A DNA stretch of 64,000 nt from Myxococcales bacterium. Lineage in GTDB: Bacteria > Myxococcota_A > Polyangia > Polyangiales > Houyiibacteriaceae. Below are positions 1-8,448 of this stretch, one piece after another. Position 1 is the stretch's first letter, and every line of letters starts with the position of its first letter. The translations under genes and the position numbers were made by a program. The stretch is from positions 1 through 64,000 of the forward strand of contig JAHEEE010000015.1 of assembly GCA_024640845.1 (NCBI GenBank), given 5' to 3'. The notes below the pieces were generated by a model. That model saw only the letters and a list, made by a program, of their open reading frames with translations, was not told the origin of the DNA and searched no databases.

Positions 1-2
1 TC

Positions 3-629
3 GTCAACAATGCAGGCGTCCACCTCGACTTGATGTCGGAGTGGAAAGAGCCGCACCTCACAGAGGACGGCTTCGAGATCCACTGGCGCACCAACTATCT
101 CGGGACCATGCACCTCACCCACCTCTTGCTGCCCGCATTGAGGAAGGCAGCGGAGAGAAGCGGCGAAGCACGCATCGTGAACGTTGCATCGAAGCTCCAT
201 TTCAAGGGGTCCAACTCGCGGCTCTTCGGGGAGGCTGCGCCCTACAATTCCTGGAAGGCGTACGGCAGCACGAAGCTCGCACTCGTCCATGCGACGTTCG
301 AGGCGGAGCGGCGATTCGCCGACGAGCTCGGCATTCACTCGTACTGTCTGCATCCTGGCGCGGTCTCCACGAACGTAGCCGAGAAGGGGCTCGAGGGAAC
401 GCTGGCCGGACGGATCCGCAATGCGCTCCTGTCCGTCGAAGGCGTCTTTCTCAAGTCGCCTGAAGAAGGCGCGCAGACACAGATCCATTGCGCGAGCGCC
501 CCTAATCTTCCGGGCGGGATCTACTATGAGGAATGCGTAGCAGCCGAGGTGAGCAAGGAGTCGAGCGACACGGCGGTAGCGAATCGACTTTGGAATGAAA
601 CCGCCGCCTGGGTGAGCTCGCTACGCTAG
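3..629 (+). CDS. Short-chain dehydrogenase/reductase, 5' end cut by window
   Basis: The reading frame is open from the first bases and begins within the SDR motif VNNAG, so the Rossmann nucleotide-binding N-terminus lies outside the window. The catalytic Tyr and Lys are seen in YGSTK, with the preceding Ser in IVNVAS and the post-catalytic HPGAV segment. The remaining 208 residues are the catalytic half of a classical SDR, most like the retinol-dehydrogenase/WW-oxidoreductase branch, which uses NAD(P)(H) to interconvert alcohols and carbonyls. The substrate cannot be told. Its stop overlaps the stop of the convergent thioesterase by a few bases. Confidence 0.85.
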   Translation, partial: VNNAGVHLDLMSEWKEPHLTEDGFEIHWRTNYLGTMHLTHLLLPALRKAAERSGEARIVNVASKLHFKGSNSRLFGEAAPYNSWKAYGSTKLALVHATFEAERRFADELGIHSYCLHPGAVSTNVAEKGLEGTLAGRIRNALLSVEGVFLKSPEEGAQTQIHCASAPNLPGGIYYEECVAAEVSKESSDTAVANRLWNETAAWVSSLR

Positions 630-1039
630 CGCAGCTCATCAATCCGCCAGTGCGACGGCAGATCGAGCGATCTTCGGGCCTTCGCGTCGAACGCGACGAG
701 CACGACCTCGAGCTTGCAGGCAATCTCGCCGTCGGCTCGTACGATCTGCTCGAACGTGAGAGTCTTGCGACTGATCTTCACAACCCGCGTCGAAAGCGTG
801 AACTCTTGACCGTATCGACCCTCCGAGACGAAGTCGAGCGCGAGATGCACGAGCACGAACCAGGGAATCTCCTCCCGCCGCTCAGGCAGAGCCTTGAAGA
901 ACGCCGCGCGACCCACCTCGGCGAACGCGGCGTACGACCCGGAGCTGATGTGCCCCATGGCATCGGTGTCGGAGAAGCGAACTTGAATCTCGTTTTCCAC
1001 GCTGGGCAGCGTGACCGGTTCCTTGATTGGTTTGGGCAT
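626..1039 (-). CDS. Hot-dog fold acyl-CoA thioesterase (4HBT/FadM-YbgC type)
   Basis: A 137-residue protein of the usual size for single hot-dog thioesterases. The N-terminal motif VRFSDTDAMGHISSGSY corresponds to the YbgC/FadM signature (RxxDxDxxGHxNxxxY), with the Asp near residue 26 as the expected catalytic acid. The family hydrolyses acyl-CoA thioesters in the cytoplasm. The ATG at 1039 is divergent from the SDR gene starting at 1141, so the 100-base gap probably holds both promoters. Acyl-chain preference cannot be read from sequence. Confidence 0.8.
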   Translation of the reverse strand: MPKPIKEPVTLPSVENEIQVRFSDTDAMGHISSGSYAAFAEVGRAAFFKALPERREEIPWFVLVHLALDFVSEGRYGQEFTLSTRVVKISRKTLTFEQIVRADGEIACKLEVVLVAFDAKARRSLDLPSHWRIDELR

Positions 1040-1140
1040 GTTTCGAGCTCTCAGGACTGATAGAACGCCTGATGGCGCTGGCGCAAGCCCCCCAAGAGAG
1101 GCTCGGCGTCTGCGATAGAGTTGCGCTATACCGGCTGCAA

Positions 1141-1971
1141 ATGAAGAAGAAAATGGCTCTCATCACCGGCGCCGGAGGCGGCCTCGGTCACGCGACAGTC
1201 GAACGCCTTATCGCCAAGAACTGGAAAGTCTTTGCGGCCGACATCTCGGAGGGCCTCCTCCGCTCTTCGATGCACGACCCCGACGTCGTCCCGGTGATCA
1301 TGGACGTCACCGACAGCGACAGCATCCAAAGCGCTTATGACGCCGTCGCGAGTCAGACCGACCGCCTGGATGCCATCGTGAACTTCGCCGGCGTGATGGG
1401 GGTCGGCTCGCTGACCGACATCCCGGAGGAACGGTTGGCGCGTATCCTAGACATCAACGTGATGGGGACCTATCGCGTGAACAAGAAATTCTTCCCGCTG
1501 GTCGAAGCTGCGAAGGGCCGCATCGTGAACCTCAGCTCGGAGACGGGGTGGCAGAGCGCGGCGCCGTTCAACGGCCCATATTCGATGAGCAAGCACGCCA
1601 TCGAGGCCTACTCGACGGCGCTTCGTCGCGAAGTTGCGCTCGTCGGCGTGAAAGTCGTGACCATTCAGCCGGGGGCCTTCCGCACCGACATGGTCGCGGG
1701 TATCGAGCGCGCGTTCACGGCGGCGGAGGCCGAGACGCCCAAGTTCGCTCCGGTGCTCCGCAAGCTCAAGGCACTTGCCGGTAAGGAGATCGAGTCCGCC
1801 AGAGATCCCGATATCCTCGCACAGGTCATCGAGACCGCACTCAGCGTGAAACGCCCGAAGCCGGTCTACTCCGTGAAGCCGGACAAGCTCCGGTCTGCGC
1901 TGGAAGCGTTGCCGCTCCGTGCGTCCGATCGCTTGTATCTGGCGGTGCTGCAACGCGCTCAGAAAGGCTGA
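1141..1971 (+). CDS. Short-chain dehydrogenase/reductase
   Basis: From the ATG at 1141 the protein begins MKKKMALITGAGGGLGHATV, so the TGxxxGxG cofactor motif sits in the first 20 residues as in classical SDRs; an upstream in-frame start would add about 38 unlikely residues. NFAGV replaces the usual NNAG. The catalytic Ser lies in NLSSETG and Tyr/Lys in YSMSK, followed by QPGAFRTDM. The C-terminal extension (to 276 residues) resembles SDRs of the 11beta-HSD/retinol type. The next gene begins 4 bases after the stop, suggesting one transcript with the Ddn-like flavoprotein. Confidence 0.85.
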   Translation: MKKKMALITGAGGGLGHATVERLIAKNWKVFAADISEGLLRSSMHDPDVVPVIMDVTDSDSIQSAYDAVASQTDRLDAIVNFAGVMGVGSLTDIPEERLARILDINVMGTYRVNKKFFPLVEAAKGRIVNLSSETGWQSAAPFNGPYSMSKHAIEAYSTALRREVALVGVKVVTIQPGAFRTDMVAGIERAFTAAEAETPKFAPVLRKLKALAGKEIESARDPDILAQVIETALSVKRPKPVYSVKPDKLRSALEALPLRASDRLYLAVLQRAQKG

Positions 1972-1975
1972 CCGG

Positions 1976-2461
1976 GTGAAGATCAAGCCCAAGCCCGAAG
2001 GCCTCGACAAGCCCTACGTCGGCAAGATCATCAAGACGATGTCCAAGGTGAACGTGGCCATCTACCGATGGACCGGAGGCCTGCTGGGCTCGAAATGGCG
2101 CGTGGGGAGCGCATTCCCATGGGGCGTTCCGGTTCTACTTCTGACCACGATCGGCCGGAAGAGCGGCCAGAAGAGAACGGCGCCCCTTCTCTTCATCGAA
2201 GACGCCAACCGCGTCATCGTCGTCGCCTCACAGGGTGGGCTTCCGAAGGACCCTCTTTGGTACAAGAATCTGGTTGCGAATCCCGAGTGCGAGGTTCAGA
2301 TCAAGCGCCGCAAGATGAAGATGCGGGCGCGCACCGCAAGGCCGGGTGAACGTGCCGAGTTGTGGCCGAAGCTGGTTGCGCACTATCCAGACTATGCGAG
2401 CTACGAGACCTGGACCGATCGGGTGATTCCGGTCGTGATCCTCGAGCCGACGGCTGGTTAA
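1976..2461 (+). CDS. Ddn-like nitroreductase / F420-type split-barrel oxidoreductase
   Basis: Start taken as GTG 1976, 4 bases after the preceding SDR stop; ATG 2039 is an alternative that would remove 21 residues. The sequence TTIGRKSGQKRTAPLLF followed by VVASQGGLPKDPLWYKNLVANP is the hallmark of the deazaflavin-dependent nitroreductase family (Ddn of Mycobacterium, PF04075). Known members bind F420, but related proteins have other flavin cofactors, so F420 use here is an inference. It probably works with the upstream SDR on the same small hydrophobic substrate. A second split-barrel protein lies at 12627. Confidence 0.85.
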   Translation: MKIKPKPEGLDKPYVGKIIKTMSKVNVAIYRWTGGLLGSKWRVGSAFPWGVPVLLLTTIGRKSGQKRTAPLLFIEDANRVIVVASQGGLPKDPLWYKNLVANPECEVQIKRRKMKMRARTARPGERAELWPKLVAHYPDYASYETWTDRVIPVVILEPTAG

Positions 2462-2466
2462 ACGAA

Positions 2467-2495
2467 ACCGGCGCCAATCGATGACTGGCGCCGGT
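2467..2495. terminator. Bidirectional hairpin between convergent genes
   Basis: Perfect 10-base stem ACCGGCGCCA / TGGCGCCGGT with a 9-base loop, placed just after the stop of the Ddn-like gene and before the stop of the convergent lipoprotein gene. There is only a weak T tract on either side, so termination is inferred mostly from stem strength and position. Confidence 0.6.
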
Positions 2496-2519
2496 CTCAT
2501 CACGTCTGTTTGCTGAAGG

Positions 2520-3020
2520 TCAGCCTGCGCAAGCCGTGGCGAGATCGCCAATGCACGACTCAGCCGCGGCTGTGCAACCCGCGTCGTCAGCGCACGCATC
2601 ACACGCTTCCTGGTCGGCGATGGGTGGGAAGCAGACGTTGCTGGCCCCGAGGACACAGTTGTCCCGAATGCATTCCACCTGCGCACCGAAGCAGTCCGCG
2701 CAGTCCATGCTCAACGCGGGCGGGTCCTCCTGAAGGCATGCCGACGTTGCCGCTCCATCTCCACTTGCGGTCGTTGCGCAAGGCCCCACGGAGGTGTCGC
2801 CGAAGTCGGGCATGCAGACCATCGCGAGGTCGGAGCTATTGAGACAAGCATCCGTCGGGGTCACCGAGCCGCCGCCGCCGCCAACACCGCCAGCACCGCC
2901 AGCACCGCCGACACCACCTTCGCCGCCGCCACCGCCGCCGTTATCGTCGTTGCTATCGGAACACCCGAATGACGCAAGCGCGAGCGACAGACCAAAGATC
3001 AACATCAAGTTACGAACCAT
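2520..3020 (-). CDS. Cys-rich lipoprotein with Gly-rich linker
   Basis: The ATG at 3020 is preceded by a strong GGGGAGG ribosome site; longer upstream starts lack one. A signal sequence (residues 1-20) ends in the lipobox ASFGC, so the mature protein is probably anchored to a membrane by Cys20. A run of Asp/Asn and then about 30 residues of Gly, Val and Ala form a flexible linker. The distal 100 residues hold many regularly spaced Cys (for example CADCFGAQVECI and CDACADDAGC), likely disulfide bonded. Such lipoproteins are common in Myxococcota; no enzyme motif is seen and the function is unknown. Confidence 0.75.
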   Translation of the reverse strand: MVRNLMLIFGLSLALASFGCSDSNDDNGGGGGGEGGVGGAGGAGGVGGGGGSVTPTDACLNSSDLAMVCMPDFGDTSVGPCATTASGDGAATSACLQEDPPALSMDCADCFGAQVECIRDNCVLGASNVCFPPIADQEACDACADDAGCTAAAESCIGDLATACAG

Positions 3021-3121
3021 ATCCACCTCCCCTGGGTACAAGTTTCCAGACTGGGTAGCGTTTTTCGCGCCGATACGCAAAAAGAGTGGCGCGACGCTTG
3101 GTGTCCGGGCGCACCAATACC

Positions 3122-4339
3122 TCAGGTTTGGCCAGTCCGACTGTCCCGCGGAATGCGCGCCGTGATGCGTCTCACGATCTCCGGCCAGTAGGCGGTGTCG
3201 AGGGCGACCAGCGGCTTTCCGGAGTTCATCAGCGCCACCGAGATGTCGCGCGCGGGGTCGGCCCAAGCGAGGATGTTGCTGAGACCTACGTGACCGAAGG
3301 CTTTCCCGCAGCGAAAGCCGTAGAGGCCGACGGGGTCAGTGCCGAGCATGAAGCCCATCGAATACGACAATGGCAACAAGATCATCCTGTCGATCTGCCA
3401 AGGCGTCTGCGGCTCGATGGCTCGGCGAACGGTTTCCTTGGAAAAAATTCGCCTACCATCCAACGAACCCCCTGTGCGGAGGAGCTCGAAGAAGCGACAG
3501 ATGTCGTCGGGGGTGCCAAACAAGTTCGCGGAAGGAATGACGCCCATGCGGAAACGCGGATCGTTGGAAAGCTCAATGAGCTTTTCGATCGAGATTCCAA
3601 GTGAACGCTTGAAGATGTCTTTCAACGGCCAGATCATTCGAGGGCCGGTGCATGCATCGTACGCCGCCTCGTCGAGTCGCTCTCGCGGCAATCCATAGTT
3701 GAAATGGGTCATCGCGAGCGGTTCTGCGATCTCTTCTCGTAGGAACGAGCGGATGTCCTTGCCGGCGACACGACGGATGAGCTCCGCGAACACGAAGCCA
3801 CTCGTCACCGCATGGTAGGCGGGCACGGTTCCGGGCTCGTAGGTTGGCCTGAGCTCGTAGATCAGCTCGAGGATCCTGTCTGGCTCCTCCAGCAGGTCGA
3901 GGTCGGCGGCATGGGTGGGAGCCGAGGGAATGCCGCCACGGTGCGTGAGCAGATCACGGATCGTGATGCGGTCTTTTTCGTGACGACCAAACTCGGGAAC
4001 GAAAGTCGCGATGGGTTCATCCACGTGAAGCAATCCTCGTTGCGCAAGCAGGTGGATCAACATCGCGGTGACCGACTTCGAGCCCGAGAAGAAGTTGAAG
4101 AGCGTTCGCGGGGTCGCTTGAACGAGCTCGCCCCCCGGGGGATCGCCCGGCGCGTTTCCGCGCGCGTGTCCGATCGCGCGATCGAGAATGACCTCGCCAC
4201 GTCGTCGGATACATAGACCTAGCGCAGGGTGGAAACCGGTCTTGTAGAAGTCGACGACCGCTGACCAGATCGCCTCCACCGCGCCGCGGTCGAGTCCGAC
4301 CGAGGCCGGCGGGACCTCGACCGCGCCTCGAGCGGTCAC
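3122..4339 (-). CDS. Serine beta-lactamase-family hydrolase (EstB/LipE type)
   Basis: PF00144-type serine hydrolase. SGSK gives the catalytic SxxK tetrad, and the second motif Tyr is in PAYHAV (YxA instead of YxN, as in many esterase members). HVGLSNILAWADP near the C-terminus fills the role of the HxG motif. These proteins usually act as esterases rather than beta-lactamases. The start is uncertain: GTG 4339 (405 residues) fits the family; a TTG at 4402 would overlap the P450 stop and give translational coupling. A paralogue lies at 44606 in the CYP51 operon. Confidence 0.85.
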   Translation of the reverse strand: MTARGAVEVPPASVGLDRGAVEAIWSAVVDFYKTGFHPALGLCIRRRGEVILDRAIGHARGNAPGDPPGGELVQATPRTLFNFFSGSKSVTAMLIHLLAQRGLLHVDEPIATFVPEFGRHEKDRITIRDLLTHRGGIPSAPTHAADLDLLEEPDRILELIYELRPTYEPGTVPAYHAVTSGFVFAELIRRVAGKDIRSFLREEIAEPLAMTHFNYGLPRERLDEAAYDACTGPRMIWPLKDIFKRSLGISIEKLIELSNDPRFRMGVIPSANLFGTPDDICRFFELLRTGGSLDGRRIFSKETVRRAIEPQTPWQIDRMILLPLSYSMGFMLGTDPVGLYGFRCGKAFGHVGLSNILAWADPARDISVALMNSGKPLVALDTAYWPEIVRRITARIPRDSRTGQT

Positions 4340-4398
4340 CTCGTCCGGGTCGAATACGCGAACGCGTCTCGACGTCAGCCCGCGTATTCGCCAGCCCC

Positions 4399-5787
4399 TC
4401 AAACCAACCCGTGATGAAATTTCACGTCTGTCGGCATGCCGCGTTCCCCGGGGTGCATCGACAGCTCGGTGATGAAGTCGGGTTCGAAGCCGTCGGGGAC
4501 CGTGATCTCGAGACGGCGTACGAGTGTGCCGAGGATCATCCGCATCTCCATCATCGCGAACTGCTTGCCGAGGCACACGCGGGGCCCACCTGCAAAAGGC
4601 GTATACGCACCTCTCGGCAAACGGCGCTCGAAGTCGCGGTTCCACCTCTCCGGCCGGAACTCCATCGGCTCGTCGTAGTACTTCGGGTTCCGGCCCATCG
4701 CGATGTGCCCGATCGTGACGGTCTGACCTTTCTTGATCTCGTAGCCCTCGATGACGAGGTCGCGCTGCGCCTGGCGGGCGTACGCCCATACCGAGGGGTA
4801 CAAGCGAAGCGACTCTTTGACGACCATCTCGAGATACGGAAGCTTCGGCAGATCGTCGACTTGCAGGCGCCGGTCGCCAACGGCGCTCTCGAGCTCCTCG
4901 CGCATCTTCGCGACCTTGTCGGAATTCTTCGCCAAGAGATACCAGGTCCACACGAGGGCATGAGCCGTGGTTTCATGGCCCGCGAAGATCAACGTCATCG
5001 CTTCGTCGCGAAGCTGTTCGTCGCTCATTCGGCCCTGCTCGTCCTCGACGAAGACCATGTGCGAGAAGAGGTCCCCGCGGTCTTTCTGGCTCGTGAGGCG
5101 GTCTTGGTGCACGCGGCGGATGATGTCTTCGATCTTCGCGATCGCCCTCTTCTTTCGACGATTGCTCGCCGATGGCCACCAATCGGGACGCGGCACCATA
5201 TTGTCCGCGTCCTTGACCAGGATCTCGCTCACATCGCCGATCGCCTCGCGAATGATCTTCGAGTCTTCTTTGCCGATGTCGATGTCGAAGAGCGTCGCCG
5301 CAACGACCTCAAGTGCGAGTGCGTTGAGCTCGAGTCGCATGTCGCGCCGCTCGCCCTCTCGCCATCGATCGAGCATCCGCTCGGTAAACTCCACCATCGT
5401 CGGCGCGTACGCATCCACGCGCTTCTTGTGAAACCCTGGAAGGATGAGCTTGTGCTGCCGTTTCCATGATTCGCCGTCGTTCGGAACCAGCCCGTTGCCG
5501 AGGAACGGCTTCCACATCTGCTTGATGTAGTCCGGTTTGTAGAAGTCGGCCCAGTGCGTGACGTTGATCCCGTACACGACCGCAGGATCCCGAACGAAGA
5601 GCAAATCGCGAATCAGCGCGCGCGAGACGAAGACGTCGCCGTGCTCTTCGTGCTTCTCGACCAAAAAACCCGAGCGATCCTGGATCATCTCCATCAGGCA
5701 GCCCCAAAACCAATGCCCGCGGCGCCGGGGGATCGGCTTGGTCGGCATCGAGCTCGGTGGCGCCGGAACGGCAGCCTCAGCAGTCAC
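4399..5787 (-). CDS. Cytochrome P450, not CYP51
   Basis: A full-length soluble-type P450 of 462 residues. The I-helix motif AGHETTA, the ExxR motif KESLR and the heme loop FAGGPRVCLG with ligand Cys near 405 are intact. No N-terminal membrane helix is present. The B-C loop lacks the CYP51 signature, and the overall pattern resembles bacterial class CYP102/CYP110-like fatty acid or terpenoid hydroxylases. The GTG start at 5787 follows an AAGGAAGGG site. The next gene downstream is the serine hydrolase at 3122, probably in the same transcript. Electron donor and substrate are not evident. Confidence 0.92.
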   Translation of the reverse strand: MTAEAAVPAPPSSMPTKPIPRRRGHWFWGCLMEMIQDRSGFLVEKHEEHGDVFVSRALIRDLLFVRDPAVVYGINVTHWADFYKPDYIKQMWKPFLGNGLVPNDGESWKRQHKLILPGFHKKRVDAYAPTMVEFTERMLDRWREGERRDMRLELNALALEVVAATLFDIDIGKEDSKIIREAIGDVSEILVKDADNMVPRPDWWPSASNRRKKRAIAKIEDIIRRVHQDRLTSQKDRGDLFSHMVFVEDEQGRMSDEQLRDEAMTLIFAGHETTAHALVWTWYLLAKNSDKVAKMREELESAVGDRRLQVDDLPKLPYLEMVVKESLRLYPSVWAYARQAQRDLVIEGYEIKKGQTVTIGHIAMGRNPKYYDEPMEFRPERWNRDFERRLPRGAYTPFAGGPRVCLGKQFAMMEMRMILGTLVRRLEITVPDGFEPDFITELSMHPGERGMPTDVKFHHGLV

Positions 5788-5804
5788 GCAATTAGCCCTT
5801 CCTT

Positions 5805-5823
5805 AAGGGGGTCTTCCCCCCTT
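5805..5823. promoter_or_regulatory. Short GC hairpin in divergent intergenic region
   Basis: AAGGGGG / CCCCCTT stem with a 5-base loop, between the divergent P450 and EXPERA genes. It lies in the leader of the P450 gene on the minus strand, directly before its ribosome site. On the plus strand it is followed by TTTTC-like sequence. It could be an attenuator or a barrier; no further evidence. Confidence 0.3.
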
Positions 5824-5902
5824 TTCTTGTAGACGGAGGGGGCGGGACTTCGCAAGCCGAGATCGTTTGATGTTATAAGCGGAGCCGTTTGTTGGAGGTC
5901 GA

Positions 5903-6397
5903 ATGAGTGCATCGAGTGATGGTCTGCCGCTGAGCTTGCGCAAGAAGGACATCTTTTTCGTTGTTTCCTTCTCCTTCTTCGCGTTTTCGTCCTTCTTCTC
6001 GGACTCGTGGCACGCGCTCGGATTGCTCGAAGGAGACGGCTTCTGGCCCACCGCGAACCGCTGGTACGGGGAGATCGCCAAAGACTACTTCTTCATGGCG
6101 GACCACCAGTACGTCCGAGTGAACACCGGGATCTCAGGAATGGTCTACGGCCCCTTCTACCTCGTGTTGGTCTATGCCTTCATCAAGGGCAAGAATTGGA
6201 TCCGGACACCGGCGCTCATCTACGTCGGCGCAATGCTTCACGGCTGCACGGAGTTCCTCATCTACGAGTACTGGATTGGGCCGCCTCCGGGCAACGCGGT
6301 CGTCTTCTGGCTGTTCAACGGCCCCTACTGGGTCATTCCATTCATGCTCGGGGTTCGCATGTGGAAGCCCCAGCCGTTTGGTGCGGCAACCGCATAG
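5903..6397 (+). CDS. EXPERA/EBP-like four-helix membrane protein
   Basis: A 164-residue multi-pass protein with about four hydrophobic segments. The C-terminal half reads YVGAMLHGCTEFLIYEYW then FNGPYWVIPF, matching the pattern of the EXPERA domain (EBP sterol delta8-delta7 isomerase, TMEM97, TM6SF2): a polar Glu in a helix followed by an N/G-x-x-W-x-x-P segment. In eukaryotes these proteins bind or isomerise sterols at the ER. It is divergent from the P450 gene. Assignment is by motif memory, and enzyme activity is not established. A second, better EBP-like gene is at 42509. Confidence 0.6.
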   Translation: MSASSDGLPLSLRKKDIFFVVSFSFFAFSSFFSDSWHALGLLEGDGFWPTANRWYGEIAKDYFFMADHQYVRVNTGISGMVYGPFYLVLVYAFIKGKNWIRTPALIYVGAMLHGCTEFLIYEYWIGPPPGNAVVFWLFNGPYWVIPFMLGVRMWKPQPFGAATA

Positions 6398-6403
6398 AGC
6401 GAG

Positions 6404-8386
6404 CTACTGGGCGAGCAAAGTCGCGACGAAACCGCCCTTGGCGGGCAAGCGGATCGACACCGGGTCGCCCGCTTCAACCGTGACGCTCGAACGCTCGAAG
6501 GACGTCTGACTCTCGCCCTGCTCGATCAGAGTCATCTCGTAGCTCGTCTCCGGGTCGAGGAAGTCGAGATCGAAGGAATACTCGATCGGCGAGCCCATGG
6601 CGTGGATGCCTCCTAGGTACCAATCATCCCCCTTGCGCCGGGCGAGGATGACGTGGCCGTCGATGCTCCCGTGAACGAGGAGCGTGTCGTCCCAAGCGAC
6701 TGGCACCGTCGACATGAAGTCGCCAACATACGGGTAGGCGTCGAACACCGCACGATATCCAGTATCCGCATTGGAGTCCGCGCGGTCCGCAAAGTGCTGG
6801 ATACCCGATTCGAAGACGACCGAGAGCGCAAGTGAGTGCGCGTAGGGCAGGCCGACGGTTCGGAGCGCATCCTCAAACACGACTGGCGTGTAGTCCATCG
6901 AACCCACGGTATTGCGCAAAAGGACGTGGTGGACGTTCGTTAGTGCGTCCGGCGCACCTTGTACGGCCGCGAACTTGTAGACCTCCGCCCCATTGACGGC
7001 TTCCTGAGTAAGTAGATGCGGATAGGTCCGCTGCCATCCTCGCGGCACCGTCGAGCCGTGAAAGTTCACGAGGAGCTCGAAGTCGGCTGCATCTCGGAGA
7101 ATGCCGAGATACTGATTGATTCGATCCTGCTTGTCGCTGTTGAAGAAGTCGACCTTCACCCCGGCAATACCCCAACTCGCGATCTTCTCCATCTCATCTC
7201 GGCGGTCCGGTTCGATCATCTTGTTGAGCGGGGTCTCCAGCGGAGATGGTGTATGCGGCCCCCCCGAATTGTACCAAAGCAGTAGCTTCACTCCCGCCGT
7301 AGCGGCTTGTGCGACGAGGTCGCGAACCTGCTGCTCCGCGTCGTCCCACTGGTCCCACTTCGCATCGATGAGCACGTAATCCCATCCGTATTCCGCTGCG
7401 AAATCGATGTACTCGGATTGGAGCTCCGGGGTGCCCGTTTCTTGGCTGAACCAGGACCAAGCGGCGCGCCCAGGAGATATCCAACTCGGGTCTTCGACGG
7501 TGGAGGGAGCGCTGATGTCGTCCACCAAGGTCGACTCGACGATCGTGGCGAGATCCCCGACGACAATCACACGCCATGGCGTCGCAAACGGCAATTGCGA
7601 TTTGGGGAGCGACGCACCGACGCCCTTGCCCTCTCTCTCATCGGGAAAGCGGATCTGATACAAGTTGCCCTGCGGGGTTTCGTTAAGGCGTGTGCCGCAA
7701 TAGCTCTCGTCGAGGTCGGCCTCCGAGACCAGAACATAGGCGCCGCGGCCACCGAGCTCGAACGCGGTTGGAAAGGCGAAGCCCGTACGGTCGATCGGTT
7801 CGCCGAGCGAAAGAAGGATCGGAGGCTGCTGGTATTCCCCTGCGGTCGGGACGAACACGAGGTCGCCCCCATCGTACGCGCGCGTGAGCACCCTCGCTCC
7901 GTCGGGAATCGCGAACCCGGTCGACTCACTCGTGACCTCGGACTCGCCGTCGCCCAGCAGGCGATAGCGAAACGCGACGCCATCTTCGTGTGCACGCAAG
8001 ATCAGCTCTGCGCGTGCACCATCGGCGGCCTCGAGCGGCACGATCGCCTCGCTGCCGAGAACACGGCGCTCGCTGCGCTTCCCCGTTCTCATCGTGTACG
8101 ACTCGTCGATCGTTCGAACAGAGCTCTCCGACATCGCGACACCGCCCGTGAGGTCGTGGGTCGTCGAAGACAGACCCATCGGGCTGGTCTCGACGATGAT
8201 CTCGCCGCCTCTCGTGACGGAGTAGGTCAGCCGCCCCTCGTCATCGGTTGTCACGGCGATTTGCACGTCGCCACTCGGCGATGCAACCACGACTTCCTGG
8301 ACCGGTTTTCCGCCCTGCGAATCGCAACCAAAAAGCGTGAGCCAAACGAGCCCGAAGCTCAGTGTGCCGAACCGACCAACCAGCAT
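6404..8386 (-). CDS. Glycoside hydrolase family 97 lipoprotein (alpha-glucosidase/galactosidase type)
   Basis: A 660-residue protein; ATG 8386 is chosen because a GGGAGGT site stands 5 bases before it. The signal peptide ends LTLFGC, a lipobox. The order of domains is that of GH97 (SusB-like): an N-terminal beta-sandwich, a central TIM barrel (YGWDYVLIDAKWD, LLLWYNSGG, GVKVDFFNSDKQ, LLVNFHGS, TQEAVNGAE) and a C-terminal beta domain. GH97 enzymes cleave alpha-glycosides by inversion (with Ca2+) or retention. A nucleophile-like Asp lies in KVDFFNSD, suggesting the retaining branch. It probably works on the cell surface or in the periplasm. Confidence 0.92.
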   Translation of the reverse strand: MLVGRFGTLSFGLVWLTLFGCDSQGGKPVQEVVVASPSGDVQIAVTTDDEGRLTYSVTRGGEIIVETSPMGLSSTTHDLTGGVAMSESSVRTIDESYTMRTGKRSERRVLGSEAIVPLEAADGARAELILRAHEDGVAFRYRLLGDGESEVTSESTGFAIPDGARVLTRAYDGGDLVFVPTAGEYQQPPILLSLGEPIDRTGFAFPTAFELGGRGAYVLVSEADLDESYCGTRLNETPQGNLYQIRFPDEREGKGVGASLPKSQLPFATPWRVIVVGDLATIVESTLVDDISAPSTVEDPSWISPGRAAWSWFSQETGTPELQSEYIDFAAEYGWDYVLIDAKWDQWDDAEQQVRDLVAQAATAGVKLLLWYNSGGPHTPSPLETPLNKMIEPDRRDEMEKIASWGIAGVKVDFFNSDKQDRINQYLGILRDAADFELLVNFHGSTVPRGWQRTYPHLLTQEAVNGAEVYKFAAVQGAPDALTNVHHVLLRNTVGSMDYTPVVFEDALRTVGLPYAHSLALSVVFESGIQHFADRADSNADTGYRAVFDAYPYVGDFMSTVPVAWDDTLLVHGSIDGHVILARRKGDDWYLGGIHAMGSPIEYSFDLDFLDPETSYEMTLIEQGESQTSFERSSVTVEAGDPVSIRLPAKGGFVATLLAQ

Positions 8387-8448
8387 GTGCACCTCCCGGC
8401 GAGGGTAAGTTCTTTACCAGCAGCGCTTCAACAACTATACGCCCCCTC

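Noticed and set aside
2870-2945. Low-complexity GCC/ACC run as a tandem repeat element
   Set aside because: It encodes the Gly-rich linker of the lipoprotein and needs no other explanation.
3065-3094. Hairpin TCGCGCC/GGCGCGA upstream of the Cys-rich lipoprotein
   Set aside because: 16-base loop and A rather than T run on the minus strand, so not a convincing terminator.
4411-5469. 352-codon open frame on the plus strand
   Set aside because: Antisense to the P450; composition is that of a GC-rich shadow frame and no domain is visible.
4399-5787. P450 as a second CYP51
   Set aside because: I-helix is AGHETTA and the CYP51 B-C signature is missing.
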